A stretch of 64,000 nt of DNA from positions 163,982 to 227,981 of the forward strand of contig NZ_WUBS01000010.1 in NCBI RefSeq assembly GCF_010131535.1, in the 5' to 3' direction. Both the position numbers and the translations under genes were made by a program. Source of the stretch: Acerihabitans arboris. Its GTDB lineage: Bacteria; Pseudomonadota; Gammaproteobacteria; Enterobacterales; Enterobacteriaceae. Below the pieces are notes generated by a model, which saw only the letters and a list, made by a program, of their open reading frames with translations, searched no databases and was not told where the DNA came from. Each line of letters starts with the position of its first letter. The stretch's first letter is position 1. This document shows, piece after piece, positions 1 to 7,826 of this stretch.

Positions 1-345
1 ACGGCCGTAGTCGATGGAGCCGTAGTCCTTCAACTTCAGGCCGGCAAAGCCCAGACGGGTTTTGGTGCCGCTCAGCGCGTCGGTGCCGCCTTCGGAATGG
101 TTGGCCTGGATGTTGTATTCCCATTGGCCGTATCCGGTCAGGACATCGTTAATCTGGGTCTGGCCTTTAAAACCGAAACGCACATAGCTGGCGTCGCCGT
201 CGATGGTTTTGTTGTCGCTGAAATAGTGGCGGGCGCGCATGCTGCCGTAAAGATCCAGCTTGTTGCCGTCTTTGTTATAAATTTCCGCGGCGTGCAGGGC
301 TGGTGTAATCAATGTCGCTAAAACGGCCAATGCTATCTTCTTCAT
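1..345 (-). CDS. OmpC/OmpF-type trimeric porin, N-terminal part
   Basis: General outer-membrane diffusion porin, cut by the left window edge, so only the first 115 residues are visible. The start at 345 opens a typical signal peptide ([19 protein letters not shown], cleaved before [15 protein letters not shown]). The mature N-terminus with [11 protein letters not shown], then [20 protein letters not shown] and TRLGFAGLK, is the classic enterobacterial OmpC/OmpF/PhoE pattern of antiparallel beta strands. A weak AAGGA lies upstream. Which paralogue it is cannot be told without the external loops, so no symbol is given. It is read leftwards away from a long structured intergenic region that probably carries its promoter and upstream regulatory sites. 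Confidence 0.95.
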   Translation of the reverse strand, partial: MKKIALAVLATLITPALHAAEIYNKDGNKLDLYGSMRARHYFSDNKTIDGDASYVRFGFKGQTQINDVLTGYGQWEYNIQANHSEGGTDALSGTKTRLGFAGLKLKDYGSIDYGR

Positions 346-632
346 TCCTGTTTTTCCTTACCAAATACTCTCTAGTTTAAGTAAAAAGGACTCAACCTTT
401 TAGTGGCTGATGTCCGGGGCTAACCAGCATTTTTATATTAAAAAAAAGCTCAGGTAACGCGCAGTTTTAATACAAGAGTTATTACCCTGTCGTCTGAGTT
501 GGCAGGATAGTAGCAGTAAAAACGTTGCGAAGATTGTGAACTTTTCATTAAGGCAGGCATCTACGTCAGCCTAGTCTGCCCGGAGGCAGGGTAACGCTAC
601 CTTAACTTGTCATACAGATTTAAAAGTTGAGA

Positions 633-704
633 GCCATCACAAAACCCCTCTTTTCTTTACGGGATTAAAATCCCGCGCCGAAGAGGCTAACATCCTGTGA
701 TGGC
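633..704. other. three-tier nested inverted repeat (structured RNA or regulatory element)
   Basis: Three perfectly complementary arms are nested: GCCATCAC at 633-640 with GTGATGGC at 697-704, CCTCTT at 647-652 with AAGAGG at 681-686, and CGGGATT at 660-666 with AATCCCG at 669-675. The whole 72-base element can fold as one long interrupted hairpin. It sits about 290 bases upstream of the porin start. A small RNA, a 5' leader structure or a decayed mobile repeat are all possible. Confidence 0.5.
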
Positions 705-1059
705 CGCGGGATAGTCGTTGTACTTAACGTCTGGCCCGCGTTCTCTACATATTCCAACGCGGCCAAAATACAAATTTGGCTTAAATTGGTATAATATGTT
801 TTTATGACGTCATAGTTTTAAAGGCGGCTCACAACGGGTCGAGAGAGAAATCCTGGAAGGCCGCTCGCAGCTGTTAAAGTATAATTTATCATTTCTTTAA
901 CAATCTTATCGCGGTTATCAGTTAAAAAATTAATCCGGAGTTCGATTGGATTAATTTAACTTATCGCAAATTCCCGTCTGAATACGCTGCCTGCCCCGAT
1001 CCGCCATAGAGCCACTTTGCATTAATATTACAAATTAAACAAAGATTTTTTTTTGATAT

Positions 1060-1117
1060 GGATATAGGCCAGCGAAGCATATTAACGGTTTTACGCTGGC
1101 GAAGCCTGGGCATATCC
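1060..1117. repeat. nested inverted repeat near the end of choW-like gene
   Basis: GGATAT at 1060-1065 pairs with ATATCC at 1112-1117 and inside it GCCAGCG at 1068-1074 pairs with CGCTGGC at 1094-1100. The word ACGCTGGCG recurs at about 1153-1161. This may be a transcript-end hairpin of the minus-strand gene that ends at 1215 or a dispersed intergenic repeat. Confidence 0.4.
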
Positions 1118-1214
1118 ACCACAATTGATTGTTAAAGTGCCCAAGGATTATTACGCTGGCGGATCCGCATATCATTAATTAACTAATAATAACTTTATTT
1201 AATAATATTGATTG

Positions 1215-2048
1215 TTATTTGACCTCAGGCCGCCGGACCAGGCTGGCCGAGAGCCGGTCCAACAGCATGGCCATCAATACCACCGCGATGCCGCTTTGCA
1301 GGCCCTGGCCGATATCCAGCTGCTGGATGCTGGTCAGCACGTCATTGCCCAGTCCGCCGGCGCCGACCATGGAGGCGATGATCACCATCGACATGGCCAT
1401 CATGATGGTTTGGTTGACCCCGGCCATAATGGAGGGCAGCGCGTTGGGCAACTGTACTTTCCATAATAACTGCCGGCGGGTGCAGCCGAAGGCCAGTCCA
1501 GCCTCCACCAGGCTGCTATCCACCTGACGGATACCCAAGTCGGTTAACCGCACCACCGGCGGCATGGCGAACAGCACGGTGGCGAAAATCCCGGGCGGGC
1601 GGCCAAGGCCAAACAGGATAGTGGCGGGGATCAGATAGACGAAGGCGGGCATGGTCTGCATAAAATCCAGCATCGGCCGGACCAGCGTGCCCGCCCGGCG
1701 CCGCCTGGCTATCATGATGCCGAGCGGAATGCCCGCCAGCAGGCTGAACAGCGTTGATGACAGCGTGAGCGCAAGCGTTACCACGGCATGTTCGCTATAG
1801 CCGCTGTAGATGATATACAGCGTCGCGGCGGCGCTGAACACGGCGTACCCCTTGCCGACGCGCCACAGGCTCAACCCCACCGCGATAGCGGCCAAACCCC
1901 AGGGCGAAAGCCGGGCCAGACCTTGCTCCAGCGTGCCTGCCACCGTATCCAGCACTCCGGCGATAACGTCGAAAAACAGGCCGCAGTGATCCAGCAGAAA
2001 GCGCACGCCCGCGTCAATCTGCGCGCTGAAATCAACGCTCCCGGTCAT
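1215..2048 (-). CDS. choW: choline-type ABC transporter permease
   Basis: Inner-membrane permease (277 residues) of the ProW/ChoW family, which carries quaternary ammonium compounds across the inner membrane. Several hydrophobic helices are visible, and the EAA-loop region (EAGLAFGCTRRQLLWKVQLP) that contacts the ATPase is present at about residue 190. The start at 2048 (MTGSVDFSAQ) was chosen because it overlaps the preceding ATPase by 17 bases, a sign of translational coupling; a longer frame would run far into the ATPase. Neighbouring sulfatase and choline-binding protein genes point to choline or choline-O-sulfate as substrate. Substrate assignment is inferred from this context. Confidence 0.85.
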   Translation of the reverse strand: MTGSVDFSAQIDAGVRFLLDHCGLFFDVIAGVLDTVAGTLEQGLARLSPWGLAAIAVGLSLWRVGKGYAVFSAAATLYIIYSGYSEHAVVTLALTLSSTLFSLLAGIPLGIMIARRRRAGTLVRPMLDFMQTMPAFVYLIPATILFGLGRPPGIFATVLFAMPPVVRLTDLGIRQVDSSLVEAGLAFGCTRRQLLWKVQLPNALPSIMAGVNQTIMMAMSMVIIASMVGAGGLGNDVLTSIQQLDIGQGLQSGIAVVLMAMLLDRLSASLVRRPEVK

Positions 2049-2934
2049 GGGGCGGCTCCTGTCGCGGCGTTGCGTGGCTATCGAACGCGCCGGCATAGTC
2101 TTCCGCCAGCACAAAACGCGAGGTATCGACCCCGGAAAAAAAACGCCGCACATAGGCGTTCGCCGGCGCGTTCACGATTTGTTCGGCGGTGCCGGTCTGG
2201 ATGACCCGGCCCTGTTGCATTATGGCGATACGGTTGCCGATGCGCAGCGCTTCTTCAATATCATGGGTGACAAAAATCACCGTGCGCCGCTGCCCGGCCT
2301 GCAGGTTCAACAGGAGATCCTGCATTTCGCGCCGATTGATGGGATCGAGCGCCGAAAACGCCTCGTCCATCAACAGCAGGGCGGGGTTGACCACCAGCGC
2401 GCGCGCCAGGCCGACCCGTTGCTGCATGCCGCCGGACAGCTGATGCGGTAACTGTCCGGCCACCTGCGCCAGCCCAACCTGGGCCAATACCGCCAGCGCC
2501 CGCCGATGGCGCTGCGCCTTGCCGACGCCGGCCAGCTCCAGCCCGAAGGCGGCGTTATCCAGCACGCTGCGGGTCGGCAGCAGGGCGAAAGACTGGAACA
2601 CCATGCCCATCTCATGTCTGCGCAACTGGATAAGCGCGGTTGCCGATAACCCCGAGAGCGCCTGTCCGTTAAAAAATACCTCGCCGGCGCTGGGGGCGAT
2701 CAGGCGGTTAAGGGTGCGCAGCAGGGTGGATTTGCCGGAGCCGGATAAGCCGACGATGACAAAAATCTCGCCGCGATTAACGTCCAGCGAGATATTGTTC
2801 AGGGCCACCGAGCAGCCATGTTGGGACAATAATTCGGCGGGTTCCGCGCCCTGTCGCAAACGCAGCAACGCCTTTTGTTCACCGGGGCCGAATATTTTAT
2901 AAAGCTGGTCTATTCTTATCAGCGTCTCATTCAT
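2032..2934 (-). CDS. choV: choline-type ABC transporter ATPase
   Basis: ATP-binding subunit (300 residues) of a quaternary-amine importer. Walker A is GLSGSGKST, the signature is LSGGMQQRVGLARAL, and Walker B runs into LLMDEAFSALDP followed by the switch VTHD. ProV-like proteins are often near 400 residues with C-terminal CBS domains; here the chain ends soon after the ATPase core, so the CBS-type osmosensing part is absent, in line with catabolic rather than osmotic transport. It follows the LysR gene in the same direction after 100 AT-rich bases and overlaps the permease gene. No good Shine-Dalgarno sequence is seen before the ATG. Confidence 0.85.
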   Translation of the reverse strand: MNETLIRIDQLYKIFGPGEQKALLRLRQGAEPAELLSQHGCSVALNNISLDVNRGEIFVIVGLSGSGKSTLLRTLNRLIAPSAGEVFFNGQALSGLSATALIQLRRHEMGMVFQSFALLPTRSVLDNAAFGLELAGVGKAQRHRRALAVLAQVGLAQVAGQLPHQLSGGMQQRVGLARALVVNPALLLMDEAFSALDPINRREMQDLLLNLQAGQRRTVIFVTHDIEEALRIGNRIAIMQQGRVIQTGTAEQIVNAPANAYVRRFFSGVDTSRFVLAEDYAGAFDSHATPRQEPPHDRER

Positions 2935-3034
2935 CAGGGTTTATTATATTAGTCATGTCCTAACCATAAGCACAGGCTATAAGAAAAAAGAACGGCGCAA
3001 TAAAATATTATCGTCTGAGTTATAACTAAATGAT

Positions 3035-3982
3035 TTAAACCCGTTGTCCGGAAATACTCATATTTTCCTGTGGCGGTCTAAAACTAAATGATTCGCTGAT
3101 TAACCATTTTTTAACTTTCTGGTAGAGCAGATGATTATTGTGCAACCCCGGTTGAATTAAATAATAACCGCGTAGGGTTTTTAATTCCGGTCCGCAGACG
3201 ACCAGTTCGCCATTTTCCAGGAATTGATCCACCAGGGGTTTCCAGCCCAGCGCCACGCCCTGGCTTTTCAGCGCCGCCTGGATGATCAGGGAATAGGCGT
3301 TAAACGTCACTGAGGTCACGCCATCGTCAGGCTCCAGCCCCTGTCCGCGAAACCAGTCCCGCCAGCTCAGCCAGCGCCGGGGCTGGGTGTCGGGCAGGTT
3401 GAGCAACGGCAGGGGCAGCAGGTCCGCGGCCGCGGCCGGCCCGCCGTATTGCTTGAAAAACAACGGGCTGCACACCGGCACCACTAGCTCGGGAAACAGC
3501 ATATCGCTGCGGCAGCCGGGGATCTGGCCGTCGCCAAAGGAGATTGCCAGATGGGCGGAGCTGTCGCGCAGGGAGAACTCGTTAGGCGAGGTGGAAATCT
3601 GCACGTCGACATTCGGGATCAGGCGTTGCAACTGATCCAGGCGCGGCAGCAGCCAGTAGCTGGCAAAACCCATATCAGTATCAATGCGCAGCACATCACG
3701 TTGTTTTTTAAGCTGTATTTTCTCAATTTGCTGACTGATTCCCTGCAGGCTGGCCCGCACGATCTTATAAAGCTGCTCCCCGGTCTGGGTCAGCGCCACG
3801 CCGCGGTGGCGCCGATCGAACAGCCTGGCGCCCAGTTGATTTTCCAGCAAATTAATGCGCTGGCTGACCGCCGGCTGCGACGATCCCAATTCCGTGGCGG
3901 CGGCGGTAAAATTAAGGTGGCGCGCCGCCGCCTCGAAAACGGCCAGCGCCTGCAGCGGCGGCAGCCTGAATGTGTTAGCCAT
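3035..3982 (-). CDS. LysR-family regulator of choline sulfate use
   Basis: LysR-type activator or repressor of 315 residues. The N-terminal winged helix-turn-helix is clear (LQALAVFEAAARHLNF, then ATELGSSQPAVSQRI and LGARLFDRR). The remainder is the effector-binding domain. It lies head to head with the sulfatase gene and upstream of the transporter genes, the layout seen for the known family of choline-sulfate-utilisation LysR regulators. The ATG at 3982 is preferred over the GTG two codons upstream because AAGGGG lies 5-6 bases before it. A palindrome AACCGGTT (4012-4019) lies in the shared promoter region and is a candidate contact site. Confidence 0.88.
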   Translation of the reverse strand: MANTFRLPPLQALAVFEAAARHLNFTAAATELGSSQPAVSQRINLLENQLGARLFDRRHRGVALTQTGEQLYKIVRASLQGISQQIEKIQLKKQRDVLRIDTDMGFASYWLLPRLDQLQRLIPNVDVQISTSPNEFSLRDSSAHLAISFGDGQIPGCRSDMLFPELVVPVCSPLFFKQYGGPAAAADLLPLPLLNLPDTQPRRWLSWRDWFRGQGLEPDDGVTSVTFNAYSLIIQAALKSQGVALGWKPLVDQFLENGELVVCGPELKTLRGYYLIQPGLHNNHLLYQKVKKWLISESFSFRPPQENMSISGQRV

Positions 3983-4088
3983 AATCACCCCTTATAGGCT
4001 GATAAGAAATTAACCGGTTCACAGCAAAATATAATTGTGAGATAAAAATAACATTGTGCGGGAATTTTATTTAAAGCGGAATTTAACT
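3983..4088. promoter_or_regulatory. divergent promoter region of the choline-sulfate locus
   Basis: This AT-rich gap separates the LysR gene from the sulfatase gene. It contains the perfect palindrome AACCGGTT at 4012-4019 and is the expected place for LysR binding, since regulators of this family usually bind between themselves and the divergent target gene. The binding site itself is inferred. Confidence 0.4.
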
Positions 4089-5624
4089 ATGCTTAGCAAA
4101 AAACCGAATATTGTTATTCTTATGGCCGACCAGCTTGCCGCCGGCGCGCTTTCCGCTTATGGAAATAAAGTCAGTAAAACCCCAAATATAGACCGATTGG
4201 CGCGCGAAGGCGTAGTATTTAATTCGGCCTATTGCAATAGCCCGTTATGCGCGCCCTCGCGCGCCTCCCTGATGACCGGCCAGCTAATTTCCCGTAACGG
4301 CGTTTATGATAATGCGGCGGAGTTCCGCGCCGAGAGCCCGACATTTTGCCACTATCTGCGCCAGCAGGGGTATAAAACTTATTTGGCCGGTAAAATGCAT
4401 TTTTGCGGTCCGGATCAGCTGCACGGCTTTGACGAGCGGCTGACCACCGATATCTATCCGGCGGATTTCGGCTGGACGCCGGACTGGCGCCATCCTGAAC
4501 GGCGGCTGGACTGGTATCACAATATGAGTTCGGTGCTGGACGCGGGAGAATGCGTTCGCACCAATCAGCTGGATTTCGACGATGAAGCGCTGTTCCATAC
4601 CCGGCAAAAGCTGTTCGATCTGGCGCGCCGGGGCGACGACCGGCCCTTCCTGCTGATGATGTCGCTGACCCATCCCCACGATCCCTTCGCCATCCCGCGT
4701 CCTTATCTGGATCGCTACCCTGAGCAGGATATCGACCTGCCGGTGGCGGCGGCGGGGGACGCGCCGCCCGATGCGCACTCGCAGCGGCTGCGGGAGATGT
4801 ACCAGCTAACCGACGGCCTGCTGGACGACGGGCAAATCCGCCGGGCGCGCCATGCCTATTACGGCGCGCTGGCCTATGTCGACGATCGGTTCGGCGAGGT
4901 GTGCGCGACCCTTGACGCCACCGGCCTGGCCGACAATACCATTATTATCCTGATCTCCGATCATGGCGAAATGCTCGGCGAGCGCGGCCTATGGTACAAG
5001 ATGAGCTTTTTTGAAGGGGCGTCGCGCGTGCCGATGATTATCCACGCCCCCGGCCGCTTTGCCGCGCGGCGCGTTGAGCAGAACGTTTCGCTGGCCGACC
5101 TGTTGCCGACCTTGCGCGAGCTGGCGGGCGGCGGCCCCGCGGATGAGGGGGAGCTGGCCGCGCCCCTTGACGGCCGCAGCCTGGTGCCGCACCTGCGCGG
5201 CGCGGCGGGGCCCGACGGGGCGTATGGCGAATACCTGGCGGAAGGCGCGCAGGCGCCGATGGTCATGATCCGGCGCGAGCGGTGGAAATTTATCGCGTCC
5301 CCGGGCGATCCCGATCAGCTGTACGATCTGCGCCAGGATCCGCTGGAATTGACCAATCTGGCGTTATCGCCCGCGTTCGGGCCGCAGTTGCAGGAATTTC
5401 AGCGCGAGGCGCGGCGGCGCTGGGATCTCGCCGCCCTGAACCAACAAGTATTAGCCAGCCAGCGCGCCCGGCTGTTCCTTAACCGGGCGCTGGGCCGGGG
5501 CGGGGCGCCCGATTGGGATTATCAACCCAGGCAGGACGCCAGCCAACGTTTTATCCGTAACCACCAATCCCTGGACGAGCAGGAGGCGCTGGCGCGCTAT
5601 CCGCGCCCGCCTTCAACGCTTTGA
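4089..5624 (+). CDS. betC: choline-sulfatase
   Basis: Type I sulfatase (511 residues) that hydrolyses choline-O-sulfate to choline and sulfate in the cytoplasm. The N-terminal metal-binding pattern is NIVILMADQ, and the sulfatase signature CAPSR begins at Cys54, the residue converted to formylglycine; Cys54 is also the position known for the Sinorhizobium enzyme. A second metal motif, SDHGEMLGE, is present. The C-terminal tail with YPRPP is typical of this subfamily. The start at 4089 (MLSKKPNIV) matches family length; a GTG at 4056 would add 11 atypical residues. It is the first gene of a two-gene operon with the binding protein downstream, 22 bases apart. Confidence 0.93.
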   Translation: MLSKKPNIVILMADQLAAGALSAYGNKVSKTPNIDRLAREGVVFNSAYCNSPLCAPSRASLMTGQLISRNGVYDNAAEFRAESPTFCHYLRQQGYKTYLAGKMHFCGPDQLHGFDERLTTDIYPADFGWTPDWRHPERRLDWYHNMSSVLDAGECVRTNQLDFDDEALFHTRQKLFDLARRGDDRPFLLMMSLTHPHDPFAIPRPYLDRYPEQDIDLPVAAAGDAPPDAHSQRLREMYQLTDGLLDDGQIRRARHAYYGALAYVDDRFGEVCATLDATGLADNTIIILISDHGEMLGERGLWYKMSFFEGASRVPMIIHAPGRFAARRVEQNVSLADLLPTLRELAGGGPADEGELAAPLDGRSLVPHLRGAAGPDGAYGEYLAEGAQAPMVMIRRERWKFIASPGDPDQLYDLRQDPLELTNLALSPAFGPQLQEFQREARRRWDLAALNQQVLASQRARLFLNRALGRGGAPDWDYQPRQDASQRFIRNHQSLDEQEALARYPRPPSTL

Positions 5625-5646
5625 CCGATTTATCATGAGGATTATT

Positions 5647-6594
5647 ATGCGCGCGCACACCGCTGTAGTTGCTTTGGGGTTATCGCTGGCGATCGGCCTG
5701 CCGTTACCAACCTGGGCCGCCGGGGACGCGGACTGCGGGACGGTTAACATGTCCGATCCCGGCTGGTCCGATATCGCCGCCACCAATGCGGTCGCGGGCC
5801 TGCTGCTGGAAGGCCTGGGCTACCGGCAGCAGGTGCAGAACCTGTCGGTGGCCCTGGCCTACCAGGGGCTGAAAACCGGCCAGCTGGACGTCTTTCTCGG
5901 CAACTGGATGCCGGCGCAGCGGCCGGTGATAGAGAAATACACCCGCGACGGCGCGGTCAAGGTGCTGGGGGCCAACCTGAACAGCGCCAAGTTTACCCTG
6001 GCGGTGCCGGACTATGTGGCGCAGGGCGGGGTGAAGGATTTTGCCGATCTGGCGAAATACGCCGACCGGTTTGATCATAAAATCTACGGCATCGCGCCCG
6101 GCGCGCCCGCCAACCAAAATATCAAAAGCATGCTGGATAAACAGGATTTCAACCTGGGCGGCTGGAGCCTGGTGGAGTCCAGCGAAAGCGGCATGCTGGC
6201 CCAGGTGGCGCGAGCGGTGGGCAAACAGCAGTGGATAGTGTTCCTCGGCTGGGAGCCGCATGCGATGAATACCCATTATAAGCTGACCTATCTTAGCGGC
6301 GGCGATCGGTATTTCGGGCCGAATTACGGCAGCGCCACGGTAAACACCGTCACGCGCCGGGATTTTGCCGCCCAGTGCCCCAATACCGGCCGGCTGTTTA
6401 CCCAACTGACCTTTAGCGTCGATCTGGAAAACCGGATTATCAAGCGCGTACTGGATGATAAACAGACGCCCGCCCAGGCGGCGGCGGCGGAACTCAAGCT
6501 GCATCCCGGACCGCTCGACCGCTGGCTGGACGGCGTCACCACCCGGGAGGGCCAGCCCGGCCTGGCCGCCGTACGGCGGTCGCTTAAGCTGTAG
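5647..6594 (+). CDS. choX: choline-type ABC transporter periplasmic binding protein
   Basis: Periplasmic substrate-binding protein (315 residues) of the OpuAC/ChoX fold. A signal peptide is evident (VVALGLSLAIGLPLP, cleaved near TWAA), followed by VNMSDPGWSDIAATNAVA, the usual opening of choline/betaine receptors, where aromatic residues cage the trimethylammonium group. WMPAQRPVIEKY and WEPHAMN are further family patterns with likely ligand-box tryptophans. The ATG at 5647 is preferred to the ATG at 5635 because GAGGA precedes it by 5-6 bases. It is cotranscribed with the sulfatase; its partners ChoV and ChoW are across the regulator on the opposite strand. Confidence 0.88.
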   Translation: MRAHTAVVALGLSLAIGLPLPTWAAGDADCGTVNMSDPGWSDIAATNAVAGLLLEGLGYRQQVQNLSVALAYQGLKTGQLDVFLGNWMPAQRPVIEKYTRDGAVKVLGANLNSAKFTLAVPDYVAQGGVKDFADLAKYADRFDHKIYGIAPGAPANQNIKSMLDKQDFNLGGWSLVESSESGMLAQVARAVGKQQWIVFLGWEPHAMNTHYKLTYLSGGDRYFGPNYGSATVNTVTRRDFAAQCPNTGRLFTQLTFSVDLENRIIKRVLDDKQTPAQAAAAELKLHPGPLDRWLDGVTTREGQPGLAAVRRSLKL

Positions 6595-6667
6595 CCGGCA
6601 TCGTAGCCGCCGGGACCGGTGGTAAACCGGGCCTCCCGCCGGCGCGGGTTCCCAGGTAAATCATGAA

Positions 6668-6696
6668 AAGGCCCGCGCCGGTGAAGCGCGGGCCTT
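6668..6696. terminator. bidirectional terminator
   Basis: An 11-bp perfect stem AAGGCCCGCGC / GCGCGGGCCTT (6668-6678 with 6686-6696) with a 7-base loop lies between the convergent choX-like and alkylhydroperoxidase-domain genes. The symmetrical A and T flanks suit termination from both sides. Confidence 0.8.
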
Positions 6697-6698
6697 AG

Positions 6699-7826
6699 TT
6701 ATGGCCGCGCTTCATCGTCGAACGGTTCCCCCAGCGTCAACATCAGGCGATTTGCCCAGGCAAAGAAGGCGGTGGCCTGCACCAGATCCAGCAGTTCGAG
6801 ATCGCTTAATCCCAGCTCGCGCAGCCGGGTCAGCTGCCCTACCCCCGCCACGGCGGGCGAGGCCGACAGGGCGGCGGCAAAATCAATTATCGCCTGCCAG
6901 CGCGGGGACTGCCCGGTGCTGAGCACGCTGCCGGACGGGATATCCAGCAGCCGCTGGATATCATCGGGCCGTTTCGACAGCTGGCTGGCCTTGCGGGCAT
7001 GTACCGAGGCGCAATAGATACAGCCGTTAACCTTACTGGCCACCGCCGCGGCCAGCTCCCGTTCCTTGCGCGTCAGCCCGCCGGAGGTGTAGAAAATTCC
7101 CTTGTCGGTCAGCGTGCGTTGTTCAAGCACCGCCAGGTTACGGCCGAGCAGGCGGAAATAGTCGGAGTCGGCATGGCCGTTATTCACCAGGGTCGTCTGC
7201 TGCTGCGGGCTAAATTCGGTTAATTTCTTGGCGGCAATCCAGGGCTCCCAGCCGAGCTCCCGCTGGGTAAACGCCTGGGGGGCGGAGCGTTCTTGATGGG
7301 TGCGGCCGCCGGTGCGCCAGCGTCCGGCCGGCGCGGCCTGATCCGACGGGTTGGCCACCGGCTGGTGGTTGATCAGCCGGTAGCCCCGCAGCAGGCGGCT
7401 TTGAAAACTGACGAAGGCTATCAGCTGCGACAGGGTCACGATGGCGTCAAGGGACCAGCCCACCCGCCGCAGGCCCGCCAGATGGCCCGGGGTGGCGCCG
7501 GCGGGATGGTGGCTAAGCAATTGGGCATGGGACAGCGCGGCCTCGAGTCGCGCGCCGCCGGCCGGCGGCGCCACTGCGGCCTGGAGCGCCGCGTAATGGT
7601 CGGCCAGACGGCTGTCGCCGTGCCATAGGGCGACCTGCCGCGCTACCTCGAACCGCTCCGGCAGCGGAAAATCAATACCGTCGCCGGCGGTAAACAATGC
7701 CCGGTAACTTCCCTGGATATGGCTGGTCGCCGCGTCGCGGGTGGTCCGCGCCGCCGCCAGGGGGGAATCCGGCGCGATATCCGCCAGTTGGTCGAGTACA
7801 TCCACGCTAGCCTGGGTACTGGTCAT
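6699..7826 (-). CDS. alkylhydroperoxidase-domain protein (double CMD type)
   Basis: A 375-residue protein of the AhpD/carboxymuconolactone-decarboxylase superfamily, longer than ordinary AhpD (about 175) and resembling the two-domain family found beside luciferase-like monooxygenases and Dpp-type transporters. The redox motif CIYCASVH with the preceding KERELAAAVASKVNG is seen in the C-terminal domain; the N-terminal half resembles a second, cysteine-poor copy. The start at 7826 has AGGAG just upstream and overlaps the monooxygenase stop by four bases (ATGA). It is the last gene of a six-gene minus-strand operon and probably detoxifies a peroxide or disulfide produced by the pathway. The exact substrate is unknown. 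Confidence 0.85.
   Translation of the reverse strand: MTSTQASVDVLDQLADIAPDSPLAAARTTRDAATSHIQGSYRALFTAGDGIDFPLPERFEVARQVALWHGDSRLADHYAALQAAVAPPAGGARLEAALSHAQLLSHHPAGATPGHLAGLRRVGWSLDAIVTLSQLIAFVSFQSRLLRGYRLINHQPVANPSDQAAPAGRWRTGGRTHQERSAPQAFTQRELGWEPWIAAKKLTEFSPQQQTTLVNNGHADSDYFRLLGRNLAVLEQRTLTDKGIFYTSGGLTRKERELAAAVASKVNGCIYCASVHARKASQLSKRPDDIQRLLDIPSGSVLSTGQSPRWQAIIDFAAALSASPAVAGVGQLTRLRELGLSDLELLDLVQATAFFAWANRLMLTLGEPFDDEARP

Larger units (their letters stand above)
346..1214. promoter_or_regulatory. long AT-rich intergenic region between porin and choW-like permease
   Basis: No credible coding frame is seen in these 869 bases. Porin genes of this family usually have upstream OmpR sites and sometimes a divergent antisense RNA, but I cannot identify a MicF-like RNA or OmpR boxes with confidence. 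What is visible is two nested inverted-repeat structures (633-704 and 1060-1117), annotated separately, and several T-rich stretches such as the run of nine T at about 1046-1054. Confidence 0.5.

Noticed and set aside
346..600. A MicF-like antisense RNA next to the porin
   Set aside because: I looked for the conserved 5' segment and terminator of MicF but could not identify them; the hairpins present do not match it.
1788..2204. Long plus-strand frames opposite the transporter genes
   Set aside because: They are the complement of clear choVW-like genes in GC-rich DNA, with arginine/glutamine-rich composition and no ribosome site.
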